Source: an uncultured Methylotenera sp. (GTDB lineage Bacteria > Pseudomonadota > Gammaproteobacteria > Burkholderiales > Methylophilaceae). From it: a DNA stretch of 64,000 nucleotides. The notes under the pieces are model-generated. The model was not told where the DNA came from. It made no database searches and worked only from the letters and a program-made list of their open reading frames with translations. The stretch lies in contig NZ_CAMLGS010000002.1 of assembly GCF_946479685.1 (NCBI RefSeq), positions 37,528 to 101,527 on the forward strand, written 5' to 3'. The position numbers and the translations under genes were made by a program. Shown piece after piece: positions 8,564 through 18,907 of this stretch. How positions within the stretch are numbered: the stretch's first letter is position 1; every line of letters starts with the position of its first letter.

Positions 8564-11500
8564 ATGGTTAAAAAATCTCTACTTTGGGTTTATCGCGCGC
8601 TACTCTGGCTGCTTGGCATTTCAGCGATTATCGTGCTGGTCATCGCGCTCGCCATTCATTTCTGGCTGATGCCAAACATTGGCGACCACAAAGACCAAAT
8701 CGCCAATTTCGCTAGCCAATCTGCCAAGCAAAAAATCACCATTGGCGATATTCAAGCCAACTGGCAAGGCATCAACCCACATCTGCAGCTCAGCAATGTT
8801 GACCTATTCGACGCACAAGACCGTATTGCCCTGCAGTTAAAAACCATTGACGTACACCTCTCATGGCTAAGCGTGCCTTTACTCGAGCCACATTTGGCAG
8901 AACTAGTGATTCGCGACCCCGCGCTCACCGTACGCCGCACCACCAATGGTGAAATCTTTGTGGCAGGTATCAGCATGGCTGGCGAGTCCAACCCGGATTT
9001 GGCCAACTGGCTACTCAGGCAGAATAAATTAGCCATTACCAATGCAAAAGTGCTGTGGCTGGACGAGTTACGTCACGCACCAGAACTTAGCATAAACCGA
9101 CTGAATGTAGAGGTACTAAGCCCACCGTGGAGAAGCTTAGTCAGAAACCACAGTTTTACAGTAAGCGCACTCCCCTCCACTGGCAGCCGTTACCCGCTGC
9201 TAATCACCGGCAGCTTATATGGCAACGATGTACGCCAAACGCAAAACTGGCATGGCACTCTGCACGTACAGCTTAAAAATGCTGACTTAGCTGCCTACAA
9301 AACCTGGGTAGACTACCCAGCCGACCTGAAATCTGGCATCGGCAGTACCAATGTAGTGATTGATTTCTCACACCATCAGGTGCAATCCATCAACAGCCAT
9401 GTGGCTTTAGCCAACATTCAGCTACAAACCAAACCTCACCTTGCACCACTGGTACTAGACAAACTATCTGGCAATTTTGTTTGGAAAAACCTCAGCAAAA
9501 ACTCACTGTTAGGCGCATTATCCATGTCTGGCACTAGCCAGCCTGAAGCCCAATTTGGCCAATCCATCAGTGTAACTGAGCTTAATGCCAGCGCACTTAA
9601 CGGCCTCAACCTGAAAGACGTAAAAGCCAATTACACACAAACTGTAGATGGCAAACAAGACCTTAGCTTAGCCATGCCCAACTTAAGCCTGGCTAATATT
9701 CAAGCCAGCCTGTCGCAATTACCGTTACCTGAGCAACTCGTTACACCAATCAGCGCGATAAATCCGCAGGGTGAGTTAAAAGACCTGAATGTGGTGTGGC
9801 AGGCACAAAACAACAAGACCTCAAGCTATCAGGTGACAACCAAATTTAGTCATCTAACCACCAGCGCGTACCAGCATATCCCAGGCTTTAGTAATTTGTC
9901 CGGCGAGCTTAAGGCTAATCAAAAATCAGGTTCGTTATTACTCGACAGTCAACAAGCGCACGTGGATGCAAAAGACACATTACGCTGGCCTATCCCTTTT
10001 GATACGTTAGAGGGGAAAATCTCATGGGATATCAACCCTAATAACACCAAAATCAATGTGAATGCATTGACCATGAGCAGCCCCCATTTGTCTGGCACAT
10101 TGAATGCCAGCTATCTCATGGATGGCAAAAAAGGCGGCTATTTAGACTTAAACGGTAAATTCGATAACGGCAATGCTAAATTCGCCAAGTTTTACTACCC
10201 GACCATGCTGGGTGAGACCACCATCAACTGGCTGGATACTTCTATCTTAGAAGGTAAAGCTAACGATATTAACGTCATGGTAAAAGGCAGATTGGCAGAC
10301 TTCCCGTTTGTGGACAATAAAAACCACCTAGACCCCAAACTAGGCATATTCCGCGTCACAGCGAAGGTGAGCGACGCACTGTTAGAGTACGGTACAGATT
10401 GGCCGGTGATTGAAAAGCTAGGCCTAGATTTGCTGTTTGAAGGCAACCGCATGGAGCTTAACGCGCATAGCGGGCATATATTCGGCAATCAAATCATTAA
10501 GAACAAAACCACTATCGCACAACTGGATGCTGACTACCCTATTCTCAATGTGCAATCCGAGCTGCAGGGCCCAGTGAGTGAAGGCATTGTGTTTGTAAAC
10601 AAAAGCCCGGTACACACGCTGACCGAAGGCTTTACCGACACGCTTAAAACCGGCGGTATCGGCAAACTTGGTTTAGGCTTAAGCATCCCGCTAGCTGACG
10701 TAGATGCATCCAAATACAAAGGCATTTACCAAATCACCAACGGCAAGATGGAAAGCGAAGATATTCCAACCTTGACACAAATTAACGGCAACTTGGAGTT
10801 CACAGAAGCCAGCCTGAGCGCTAAAAACATTAAAGCCTATGCATTCGGCTCCCCTGTTGCCTTTAACTTAAGCTCAGGCAAGGACAAATCCGTACGGGTA
10901 CAGGTAAAAGGCAAGCTCAGTGACAGCAGCGTCAAACAGATGCTAAAAGACCAGTCGCTGGCAAAAGCGAGCGACTACATCAGCGGTGGCGCGGAGTGGC
11001 TTGGCGACATACTGATTCAAAAACCACGCATCAGCATTGCCATACGCTCTGACTTAGTTGGCATTGCCTCAGCCTTGCCAGTACCGTTCGATAAAAATGC
11101 AGAGCAGCCGCTCAGCTTACGTGTCGACAAAAAGATTGACGCAAACAGCAGCAATCTTTTCATCAATATTGGCAATAAAGCTGGCGCAAAAATCACGAGT
11201 ATTTTAAAAGATGGCAAATTCGAGATTAATAATGCCAATATCCAGCTCGGCGGAGACATTAAGGTAGAGCCTGCAGCAAGCAATGATTCTGCTAGATCAA
11301 GCGGCATTGCGATCAATGGCAATTTAGACTACCTGAACGCAGATGCATGGCGTTTTGTTGCGAAGAACCTGACAGATCCGTCTAATCAATCGGTAAAGTT
11401 ACCTATTCAAAAAGTAGCCGTCACCATTAAAGCGCTCGATATTTTCAACCGACGCATCAACCAGGTAAATATTACTGAACTCAATACCGAGGATAACTTA

Positions 11501-12517
11501 CGCCTCACACTGCAAAGTAAAGAGATTACAGGCAACTTGCAGTGGATAGACCATAAAAATGGCAAGCTGATTGCACGCTTGAGTAACTTTACCATCCCGG
11601 AAAACGCGCCTGATCAAATCTCAGCAGCGCCCAGCACAACGGATAATAAAGCCTTAAAACAATTTACCAAGTTAGCACAAGACTACCCTGCGCTCGATAT
11701 TACTGCGGATAACTTTGTGTTTCAGAAGAAAAATCTGGGTAGTCTGGAGTTGATTGCCTACCCTGAGAATGACAACTGGGATATCCAGAAAATCAAATTC
11801 AGTACGCCAGAAGGCACTATCAATGCAGAAGGGCAATGGAACAACTGGGTAAGAAACGCCAACACCTCTCTAAATGTTCGCTGGGACATTAAGGACCTAG
11901 GGCAAACGCTGGCGCGACTAGGCTATGCAGATACAATCATGGAGGGCGAAGGCAAGCTTACCGGGCAACTACGCTGGCCTGGCAGCCCACACCAGTTTGA
12001 TACCACGCGCTTGAGCGGTGAGCTCAAATTTGATGTTCGTAAAGGCCAGATTCTGCAAGTGCAGCCTGGCGTAGGACGCTTGCTAGGCTTACTCAGCTTG
12101 CAAAGTTTACCAAGACGCCTGACCCTGGATTTTAGAGACTTATTCAGCAATGGCTTTGCTTTTGACAAAATCAATGCAACCGTTAAAATTGACCAGGGCA
12201 CCATGCGCAGCGACAACTTTAAAATGGCTGGCCCAGCGGCAGATGTGCGCATTAAAGGTGAAATCAGCATTCCTAAAGAAACGCAGCATCTTTTTGTTAA
12301 CGTTTCGCCGAGGATTAGTGATAGCATTTCGCTTGCTGCATTGGCTGGCGGGCCATTAGTCGGGGCCGTAGCATTTTTGGCCCAGAAGGTGTTAAAAGAC
12401 CCTTTAAATAAAATTGCATCAACTGATTACGAAATCATCGGGAATTGGGATAACCCGCAGGAAGTAAAACCTGAAGATGACTCGAAAAAGAATCAGAGCA
12501 ATCCGCTTATTAATTAG
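8564..12517 (+). CDS. yhdP: AsmA-like intermembrane lipid transport protein YhdP (TIGR02099 family)
   Basis: 1317 aa, one of the longest proteins here. A single N-terminal membrane helix (about residues 8-33) anchors it in the inner membrane. The remainder is periplasmic, with repeating amphipathic beta strands. The signature segments near the start (ITIGDIQANWQGINPHLQL) and the AsmA-like C-terminal region (DFRDLFSNGFAFDKINATVKI) mark the YhdP/TamB/AsmA superfamily. These proteins form long hydrophobic grooves that pass phospholipids to the outer membrane. E. coli YhdP has 1266 aa, so this copy is full length. It is followed 61 bp later by a nitrilase-family gene, then tldD, as in many betaproteobacteria. 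Confidence 0.93.
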   Translation: MVKKSLLWVYRALLWLLGISAIIVLVIALAIHFWLMPNIGDHKDQIANFASQSAKQKITIGDIQANWQGINPHLQLSNVDLFDAQDRIALQLKTIDVHLSWLSVPLLEPHLAELVIRDPALTVRRTTNGEIFVAGISMAGESNPDLANWLLRQNKLAITNAKVLWLDELRHAPELSINRLNVEVLSPPWRSLVRNHSFTVSALPSTGSRYPLLITGSLYGNDVRQTQNWHGTLHVQLKNADLAAYKTWVDYPADLKSGIGSTNVVIDFSHHQVQSINSHVALANIQLQTKPHLAPLVLDKLSGNFVWKNLSKNSLLGALSMSGTSQPEAQFGQSISVTELNASALNGLNLKDVKANYTQTVDGKQDLSLAMPNLSLANIQASLSQLPLPEQLVTPISAINPQGELKDLNVVWQAQNNKTSSYQVTTKFSHLTTSAYQHIPGFSNLSGELKANQKSGSLLLDSQQAHVDAKDTLRWPIPFDTLEGKISWDINPNNTKINVNALTMSSPHLSGTLNASYLMDGKKGGYLDLNGKFDNGNAKFAKFYYPTMLGETTINWLDTSILEGKANDINVMVKGRLADFPFVDNKNHLDPKLGIFRVTAKVSDALLEYGTDWPVIEKLGLDLLFEGNRMELNAHSGHIFGNQIIKNKTTIAQLDADYPILNVQSELQGPVSEGIVFVNKSPVHTLTEGFTDTLKTGGIGKLGLGLSIPLADVDASKYKGIYQITNGKMESEDIPTLTQINGNLEFTEASLSAKNIKAYAFGSPVAFNLSSGKDKSVRVQVKGKLSDSSVKQMLKDQSLAKASDYISGGAEWLGDILIQKPRISIAIRSDLVGIASALPVPFDKNAEQPLSLRVDKKIDANSSNLFINIGNKAGAKITSILKDGKFEINNANIQLGGDIKVEPAASNDSARSSGIAINGNLDYLNADAWRFVAKNLTDPSNQSVKLPIQKVAVTIKALDIFNRRINQVNITELNTEDNLRLTLQSKEITGNLQWIDHKNGKLIARLSNFTIPENAPDQISAAPSTTDNKALKQFTKLAQDYPALDITADNFVFQKKNLGSLELIAYPENDNWDIQKIKFSTPEGTINAEGQWNNWVRNANTSLNVRWDIKDLGQTLARLGYADTIMEGEGKLTGQLRWPGSPHQFDTTRLSGELKFDVRKGQILQVQPGVGRLLGLLSLQSLPRRLTLDFRDLFSNGFAFDKINATVKIDQGTMRSDNFKMAGPAADVRIKGEISIPKETQHLFVNVSPRISDSISLAALAGGPLVGAVAFLAQKVLKDPLNKIASTDYEIIGNWDNPQEVKPEDDSKKNQSNPLIN

Positions 12518-12578
12518 TGAATAAAAAACAGGCCAAGATATTGGCTTTAAGAATAATTTAAAACTACTTGGATATTAC

Positions 12579-13460
12579 ATGGCTATCACCTCTCGCGTTA
12601 CCACAACCAAAGCAAAACTCAGCAGCCAAAATACAGCCAAAGGCATTATCAAAATGGCAGCGATTCAGATGGCATCTGGCCCCCATGTCAGCGCCAACCT
12701 GAGTGAAGCCGAGCGCCTGATTGAAATTGCCGCCAACCAAGGTGCCAAATTAATTGTACTGCCTGAGTACTTTGCCATCATGGGCTTAAAAGAGTCTGAC
12801 AAAGTGACCGCACGCGAAGAGGAAGGCAAAGGCCCGATTCAAGACTTTTTAAGTAAAACTGCTAAAAAACATAAAATCTGGTTGATTGGCGGCTCTGTAC
12901 CTTTGGTCTGTAACGTGCCAAATAAAGTACGTAATAGTTGCTTGGTGTATGACGATAAAGGCAAGCAAGTTGCGCGCTACGATAAAATCCATCTGTTTGG
13001 CTTAAAGCTGGGCAACGAGCATTACACTGAAGAAAAAACCATAGAGGCTGGCGATACGGTCAAAGTGATAGACAGCCCATTTGGCAAAATTGGCTTATCC
13101 ATCTGCTACGACTTGCGCTTCCCTGAACTATATAGAGCTATGGGTGAAGTAAACATTATTGTGGTGCCCTCTGCGTTTACCGACACCACAGGTAAAGCCC
13201 ACTGGGAAAGCCTGATCCGCGCACGTGCAATTGAAAACTTAAGCTACGTGATTGCGCCGGCACAAGGTGGCTACCATATTTCAGGGCGTGAAACCCACGG
13301 TAACAGTATGATTGTAGACCCTTGGGGCGTAGTGCTAGATCGCTTACCGCGTGGTTCAGGTGTAGTGATGGCAACCATGAACCCAACCTATCAGGAAAGC
13401 TTAAGAAAAAGTTTACCTGCATTGAAACATCGCACCATTAAGGTTGTCGGACAAGCATAA
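12579..13460 (+). CDS. Carbon-nitrogen hydrolase (nitrilase superfamily, Nit1/Nit2-like amidase)
   Basis: 293 aa. The catalytic triad of the superfamily is visible: Glu63 in LPEYF, Lys136 in RYDKIHLFG and Cys176 in SICYDLRFPELYR. The CYDLRFPE form is that of Nit-type omega-amidases, many of which hydrolyse deaminated glutathione as a metabolite-repair step. The substrate here is inferred from similarity only. The start is uncertain: residues 1-25 are not conserved in the family, and the Met at residue 26 (12654) begins the catalytic fold (KMAAIQMAS). It lies between yhdP and tldD, a common betaproteobacterial arrangement. The stop codon sits in a tandem TAACGC duplication (13458-13469). Confidence 0.9.
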   Translation: MAITSRVTTTKAKLSSQNTAKGIIKMAAIQMASGPHVSANLSEAERLIEIAANQGAKLIVLPEYFAIMGLKESDKVTAREEEGKGPIQDFLSKTAKKHKIWLIGGSVPLVCNVPNKVRNSCLVYDDKGKQVARYDKIHLFGLKLGNEHYTEEKTIEAGDTVKVIDSPFGKIGLSICYDLRFPELYRAMGEVNIIVVPSAFTDTTGKAHWESLIRARAIENLSYVIAPAQGGYHISGRETHGNSMIVDPWGVVLDRLPRGSGVVMATMNPTYQESLRKSLPALKHRTIKVVGQA

Positions 13461-13530
13461 CGCTAACGCAGCTGAACTGACCGCTGCATTGGTAAGCGGT
13501 ACACAGGCAAGCTAGACTGCAATAATTAAG

Positions 13531-13574
13531 CACCACACAGCACCTGCCCTGCTCGGGGTAGAGGTTGTGTGGTG
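13531..13574. terminator. GC-rich two-part hairpin between the amidase gene and tldD
   Basis: CACCACACA (13531-13539) pairs with TGTGTGGTG (13566-13574). An inner stem, CTGCCC with a GGGTAG-type partner, lies between them. It sits 70 nt after the amidase stop codon and 120 nt before tldD. There is no T run. A TATAAT hexamer at 13590-13595 follows and could be the -10 element of tldD. The structure is clear; the role is inferred. Confidence 0.4.
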
Positions 13575-13693
13575 TATACGCATTAGCGGTATAATTCTAA
13601 GACGTTGATTTAACCTGAAACGCTCACTGCCATCAGTGCCCAGTTTGCAATAAGATCCAAGCACTTACCCGAATTCTTTTTGAAAAGTAACCC

Positions 13694-15169
13694 ATGAAAA
13701 CGCAAGAACCAAACACTAACGCCCAGCCTATTAAAGGTTCGCATTTTGATGCCGCAACAGAGGCGTTGCTTGCACCAGCCAACCTGGATGTAGCGAAGCT
13801 GCAAAACGTGCTCGCCGATATGATGTCGCATCAAATCGACTATGCCGACCTGTACTTTCAATATAGCCGCAGCGAAAGCTGGGGGCTGGAAGAAGGCCAG
13901 GTTAAATCGGGCAACTTTTCCATAGATCAAGGCGTGGGTGTGCGTGCGGTGAGTGGTGAAAAAACCGCTTTTGCCTACTCGGATGATATTAATCTGAAAG
14001 CGCTGCTGGAAGCCGCCAAAGCCACTAAATCCATCTCCAGTTTAGGTAATGAGCAAACTGCCAGCGCCATTATTAAGCCGCAAGCGCCACAGTTATATTT
14101 ACCGCACGACCCGATTGCATCACTCTCTGCCGATGCGAAAGTAAAATTATTAGAGCATTTAGAATCCATCGCAAGAAAACTAGACCCGCGTATTACACAA
14201 GTGACAGCATCTATTGCCGGTGAATATGAGGTAGTGATGGTCGCGCGCCATGATGGCGTGATGGCCGCAGATATTCGCCCTTTAGTACGCGTAGGCATTA
14301 ACGTGATTGCGGAAAGCAATGGCCGTCGCGAGCAAGGCTCTGCAGGGGGCGGCGGCCGTTTTGATTACAGCTATTTCACTGATGAAGTGTTGCATGAATA
14401 CGCCAAAAAAGCTGTGCATCAAGCCATTGTAAACTTAGATGCACGCCCGGCTCCGGCTGGCAGTATGACTGTAGTGTTAGGTGCAGGCTGGCCTGGTATT
14501 TTGCTGCATGAGGCGATTGGTCACGGTTTGGAAGGCGACTTTAACCGCAAAGGCAGTTCTGCATTCAGCAATATGATAGGGCAGCAGGTAGCGGCAAAAG
14601 GTATCACTATTGTGGATGATGGCACCATTGCCGACCGCCGCGGTTCGCTTAGTGTGGACGATGAAGGCAACCCAACCAACAAAACCGTTTTGATTGAAGA
14701 CGGCATACTACGTGGCTATATCCAAGATACACTGAACGCGCGCCTGATGAATATGCCGCTAACCGGCAATGCACGCCGCGAAAGCTATGCTCATGTGCCT
14801 ATGCCACGCATGACCAACACCTACATGCTCAATGGCACCATGCCACCGGAAGAAATCATCAAGTCCGTGAAAAAAGGCTTGTATGCGGCCAATTTCGGCG
14901 GCGGCCAGGTGGACATCACCAGCGGCAAGTTTGTATTTAGTGCCGCAGAAGCCTATATGATTGAAGACGGTAAGATCACCTACCCGGTGAAAGGTGCAAC
15001 CCTGATAGGCAATGGCCCAGAAGTGCTCAAAAGAGTATCCATGATAGGCAACGACATGGCGCTGGATTCAGGCGTAGGCACTTGCGGCAAAGAGGGGCAA
15101 AGTGTACCGGTTGGTGTTGGGCAGCCAACCCTAAAAATTGATGGTTTGACAGTAGGCGGCACAGCTTAA
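13694..15169 (+). CDS. tldD: Metalloprotease TldD
   Basis: 491 aa, close to the E. coli TldD length (481). The catalytic zinc motif HExxxH is intact (His272, Glu273, His277 in LHEAIGHGLEG), followed by the conserved DFNRKG segment. The N-terminal part carries the ligand fold block YADLYFQYSRSESW...GVGVRAV, and the C-terminus holds the Gly-rich VGTCGKEGQ region. TldD works with TldE (PmbA) as a heterodimer that trims unfolded or modified peptides such as microcin precursors and degrades CcdA. The pmbA partner is not in this window. The stop codon lies in a 14-bp duplication. Confidence 0.96.
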   Translation: MKTQEPNTNAQPIKGSHFDAATEALLAPANLDVAKLQNVLADMMSHQIDYADLYFQYSRSESWGLEEGQVKSGNFSIDQGVGVRAVSGEKTAFAYSDDINLKALLEAAKATKSISSLGNEQTASAIIKPQAPQLYLPHDPIASLSADAKVKLLEHLESIARKLDPRITQVTASIAGEYEVVMVARHDGVMAADIRPLVRVGINVIAESNGRREQGSAGGGGRFDYSYFTDEVLHEYAKKAVHQAIVNLDARPAPAGSMTVVLGAGWPGILLHEAIGHGLEGDFNRKGSSAFSNMIGQQVAAKGITIVDDGTIADRRGSLSVDDEGNPTNKTVLIEDGILRGYIQDTLNARLMNMPLTGNARRESYAHVPMPRMTNTYMLNGTMPPEEIIKSVKKGLYAANFGGGQVDITSGKFVFSAAEAYMIEDGKITYPVKGATLIGNGPEVLKRVSMIGNDMALDSGVGTCGKEGQSVPVGVGQPTLKIDGLTVGGTA

Positions 15170-15194
15170 ATTAACGCCGCTAAATTAACGCAGA
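15167..15194. repeat. 14-bp tandem duplication over the tldD stop codon
   Basis: Two adjacent copies beginning TAAATTAACGC (15167-15180 and 15181-15194) share 11 of 14 bases. The first TAA is the tldD stop codon. This looks like a slipped-strand duplication at the 3' end of a gene. Confidence 0.6.
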
Positions 15195-15196
15195 AT

Positions 15197-15228
15197 TTAT
15201 AACGGCGAGTACCTAACAGCCGTTATAA
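15197..15228. promoter_or_regulatory. Inverted repeat overlapping the putative mfd promoter
   Basis: A perfect 10-bp stem (TTATAACGGC at 15197-15206 with its complement at 15219-15228) has a 12-nt loop. The right arm supplies a TATAAT-like -10 hexamer about 40 bp before mfd. Six T residues follow after a short spacer. It could be the tldD terminator, a promoter element of mfd, or both. Confidence 0.4.
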
Positions 15229-15263
15229 TCTGCCTTTTTTCATCGCAATACAATCATAAGCAC

Positions 15264-18200
15264 ATGACGCAGAACACCCTGCCAATCCCCAAAAAAGGCC
15301 AAGCAAATCGGCTAACTCTCACCAGTAATGGCGAAGATGCCTTTGCGCTGGCGATGCTAGCCAAGCAATCCCAAGCACAAAAGCCACATCAGCCATTAGT
15401 GATTATCACCGCTGGCGGCTTTGATGCGCAAAGGCTGTTAGAAGAGATTCCGTATTTTGCGCCTGAGTTATCTGTGCATTTATTGCCGGATTGGGAAACC
15501 CTGCCTTATGACCAATTTTCACCGCACCCGGACTTAATTTCAGACCGTCTCACTACGCTCTACCATATTGCGCAAAACGCTTTTGATGTTGTGATTGTGC
15601 CGTTAGCCACAGCATTGATACGCTTGAGCCCCAAGGCTTATTTAAGCGCCAATACCTTTATGCTCAAAAAAGGGCAGACACTGGATATTGAAGCACTGCG
15701 TCTGCAATGTGCAGAAGCTGGCTATCACCATGTTACACAGGTCATCTCGCACGGTGAGTTCAGTGTGCGTGGCGGCCTAGTCGATTTATTCCCGATGGGT
15801 TCTGCCCTGCCATACCGTATTGATTTGTTTGATGATGAAATTGAAACAATACGCACTTTTGATGTAGATACACAGCGTAGCCTATACCCGGTACCAGAAA
15901 TCAGATTGCTGCCCGCGCGCGAGTTTCCGCTGGATGAAGCCGGTATTGCCTTGTTCCGCAGCCAGTTCCGCGAGGCATTTGAAGGTGACCCGCAACGTGC
16001 GAAGATCTATAAAGATGTGAGCAAAGGCATCGCCTCTGGCGGTATTGAATGGTATTTACCACTGTTCTTTGAACAAACAGCCACCTTGCTAGACTATTTG
16101 GCAGCAGACAGTTTATTGTGCCTGCATGGCGATCTCGATTTCAGCGCCCAACAGTTCTGGCGTGAAGCACAATCGCGCTATCGCACCTTGGCGCATGATG
16201 CTGAGCGCCCGTTACTGCCACCGGAAAAGCTACTGATTAAAACTGAAGATTTCTTCAGTGCTACGCATACTTTTACCAGAGTAGTGCTCACCATAAATAG
16301 CTCAGGCGACACTAAAGCTGCAAACACCCTGCCTGCACTCGACATTGAGCGCCGCGCCGAGCAGCCGCTGCATAAGCTAACTGCTTTCATCCATGAGTTT
16401 AAGGGCCGCATCCTGATTGTGGCAGAAAGCCTGGGCCGCCGCGAAACCATGGCACAATTATTTGCCGAACATGGTTTAAAGGTCGCCATCTGTGAAACTT
16501 GGGCGGAATTTCAAGCCAGCGACGCACACGTAATGCTAGGCGTCAGCACGCTGCATCGTGGCGTAGTACTTAGCGATCACCGCGCACAGCCGATTGCTGT
16601 CATCACCGAAGCAGAGTTGTACGCCGCCACTGTACGCCAGCAGCGTCGCCGTGAAAAAGAAAAAGCGCGCAGTACCGAGGGCATGCTCAAAGATTTATCC
16701 GAGCTGCGCATCAACGACCCGGTAGTACACGAACAGCACGGTGTAGGCCGTTATAAAGGCCTGATTAACCTAGACTTAGGTGAAGGTGAAACCGAATTCC
16801 TGCTCTTGGAATATTACGGTGACGATAAGCTATACGTACCAGTTTCACAGTTATTCCTAATCTCGCGCTACTCAGGCGGCCCACCGGAATCTGCCCCATT
16901 GCACCGCTTAGGTAGCGGCAGCTGGGAAAAAGCCAAGAAAAAAGCGCTTAAGCAAATCCGCGATACAGCGGCAGAGCTGCTTAACCTGTATGCACAGCGC
17001 GCAGCTAGACGCGGTCATGCCTTTACCTTAAGCCTGCAAGATTACGAAGCATTCTGCGAAGGCTTCCCGTTTGAGGAAACGGCAGACCAGCTGGAAGCTA
17101 TTGAGAATGTGATTAAAGACATGCAATCCGGCCGCCCGATGGATAGGCTGGTATGTGGCGATGTGGGCTTTGGTAAAACCGAGGTTGCACTGCGCGCAGC
17201 ATTTGTGGCGGTGATGGGCGGACGTCAGGTTGCCGTATTGGTGCCAACCACCCTGCTTGCCGAGCAGCACTTTAATAACTTTAGCGACCGCTTTGCCGAG
17301 TGGCCAATCAAAATCGCTGAAATCTCACGTTTTAGAACCGCAAAAGAGCAAGCTGAAGCCTTGCGTGGTCTGGAAGCAGGCGAAATTGACATTATCATCG
17401 GCACCCATCGTTTAATTCAAAAAGATGTGCGCTTTAAAAATTTAGGTCTAGTGATACTGGATGAAGAGCACCGCTTTGGCGTGCGCCAGAAAGAACAGCT
17501 CAAAGCACTGCGCGCAGAGGTAGATGTACTGACGCTGACCGCAACCCCGATTCCACGTACCTTAAGCATGGCGATGGAAGGCTTGCGTGAATTTAGCGTG
17601 ATTGCCACCCCTCCGCAAAAACGCTTGAGTATTAAAACCTTCCATACCGAATACTCTGAAGGCATTATCCGTGAAGCGGTAACCCGCGAGTTTAAGCGCG
17701 GTGGGCAAGTGTATTTTCTACACAATGAAGTCGACACCATACACTCCATGCGCGAAAAACTAGAGCGCATCTTGCCTGACGCCCGCATCGCGGTGGCGCA
17801 TGGTCAGTTGCGTGAGCGCGAGCTGGAACATGTGATGCGCGACTTTTATCACCAGCGCTTCAACTTATTGCTATGCACCACCATTATTGAAACCGGTATC
17901 GACGTACCGACCGCCAACACCATCATCATGAACAAAGCCGACATGTTTGGCCTGGCGCAAATGCACCAACTGCGCGGCCGTGTTGGGCGCTCGCACCATC
18001 AAGCTTATGCTTATCTACTGACTGAAGCTGGCCGTAAAATCACGGTACAGGCGCAAAAACGCCTGGATGCGATTCAACTGATGGAAGACCTGGGCGCTGG
18101 CTTCCACTTAGCGATGCACGACTTGGAGATTCGTGGTGCCGGTGAGCTGTTAGGTGACTCACAAAGCGGCGAAATGCAGGAAATCGGCTTTAATCTATAC

Positions 18201-18704
18201 GCCGATATGCTGAATCATGCAGTGAAACAATTGAAGGCTGGTAAGGAGCCGGACCTCAACGCACCGCTAGGCGTCACTACTGAAATCAACCTGCACACTC
18301 CTGCACTATTAACTAACGACTACTGCCCGGACGTGCACGAGCGCTTGGTGATTTATAAACGCCTGGCTAACTGCAACGATGACGACAGCCTAGACAACCT
18401 GCAGGAAGAGCTGATTGACCGCTTTGGCCTGCTGCCGGAGCAAGGCGAGGCACTCATGGCATGCCACCGCTTGCGTATTGCCGCCAAACCGCTAGGCATT
18501 ATCAAAATTGATGCCTCCGATGCCGCGATTCAATTACAGTTTAACCCTAGGGCAGATATCGACCCGTTAAAACTGATTAACTTGCTGCAACGCGATAAAC
18601 GCTGCCGCATGAACGGGCCGGATAAACTGCGAGTTTCCATCGGGCTGGAAGCCATCAACCTACGCGCCGACTTTGTGAAAAGCCTGCTTAAGGAATTTGT
18701 GTAA
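15264..18704 (+). CDS. mfd: Transcription-repair coupling factor Mfd
   Basis: 1146 aa (E. coli 1148). The N-terminal UvrB-like region binds UvrA (FDAQRLLEEIPYF, LPDWETLPYDQFSPHPDL). The RNA-polymerase-interacting CarD-like domain spans about residues 480-560 (DPVVHEQHGVGRYKGL). The SF2 translocase follows with Walker A CGDVGFGKTEVALRAA (about 632), DEEHRFGV (about 732) and TATPIPRTL, and motif VI QLRGRVGRS. The TRCF C-terminal domain closes the protein. All motifs are intact. Mfd displaces stalled RNA polymerase and recruits nucleotide excision repair. A 13-bp hairpin terminator follows at 18712. Confidence 0.98.
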   Translation: MTQNTLPIPKKGQANRLTLTSNGEDAFALAMLAKQSQAQKPHQPLVIITAGGFDAQRLLEEIPYFAPELSVHLLPDWETLPYDQFSPHPDLISDRLTTLYHIAQNAFDVVIVPLATALIRLSPKAYLSANTFMLKKGQTLDIEALRLQCAEAGYHHVTQVISHGEFSVRGGLVDLFPMGSALPYRIDLFDDEIETIRTFDVDTQRSLYPVPEIRLLPAREFPLDEAGIALFRSQFREAFEGDPQRAKIYKDVSKGIASGGIEWYLPLFFEQTATLLDYLAADSLLCLHGDLDFSAQQFWREAQSRYRTLAHDAERPLLPPEKLLIKTEDFFSATHTFTRVVLTINSSGDTKAANTLPALDIERRAEQPLHKLTAFIHEFKGRILIVAESLGRRETMAQLFAEHGLKVAICETWAEFQASDAHVMLGVSTLHRGVVLSDHRAQPIAVITEAELYAATVRQQRRREKEKARSTEGMLKDLSELRINDPVVHEQHGVGRYKGLINLDLGEGETEFLLLEYYGDDKLYVPVSQLFLISRYSGGPPESAPLHRLGSGSWEKAKKKALKQIRDTAAELLNLYAQRAARRGHAFTLSLQDYEAFCEGFPFEETADQLEAIENVIKDMQSGRPMDRLVCGDVGFGKTEVALRAAFVAVMGGRQVAVLVPTTLLAEQHFNNFSDRFAEWPIKIAEISRFRTAKEQAEALRGLEAGEIDIIIGTHRLIQKDVRFKNLGLVILDEEHRFGVRQKEQLKALRAEVDVLTLTATPIPRTLSMAMEGLREFSVIATPPQKRLSIKTFHTEYSEGIIREAVTREFKRGGQVYFLHNEVDTIHSMREKLERILPDARIAVAHGQLRERELEHVMRDFYHQRFNLLLCTTIIETGIDVPTANTIIMNKADMFGLAQMHQLRGRVGRSHHQAYAYLLTEAGRKITVQAQKRLDAIQLMEDLGAGFHLAMHDLEIRGAGELLGDSQSGEMQEIGFNLYADMLNHAVKQLKAGKEPDLNAPLGVTTEINLHTPALLTNDYCPDVHERLVIYKRLANCNDDDSLDNLQEELIDRFGLLPEQGEALMACHRLRIAAKPLGIIKIDASDAAIQLQFNPRADIDPLKLINLLQRDKRCRMNGPDKLRVSIGLEAINLRADFVKSLLKEFV

Positions 18705-18711
18705 AACACCT

Positions 18712-18743
18712 AGCGTGCTTATGTTGCAATACATAAGCACGCT
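18712..18743 (+). terminator. Hairpin after mfd
   Basis: A perfect 13-bp stem (18712-18724 with 18731-18743) with a 6-nt loop begins 8 nt after the mfd stop codon. The downstream flank is only mildly T-rich. Confidence 0.6.
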
Positions 18744-18907
18744 ATTGCTTAGTCTCGAACTTAGTCAGCCTCACTCCCACAGCGTCAACTACCACTGCTC
18801 AATACCGGCTGAAACTGTCATATAAACTTCATTTAGCCATCGCTTAATGTGATTATGATAGCGGCTCGAAATCGCCATGCAGATATAAAACTAAACCTTG
18901 TATCTAT

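Noticed and set aside
11923..12327. 134-codon minus-strand open frame
   Set aside because: It is a shadow inside yhdP with no ribosome-binding site or domain.
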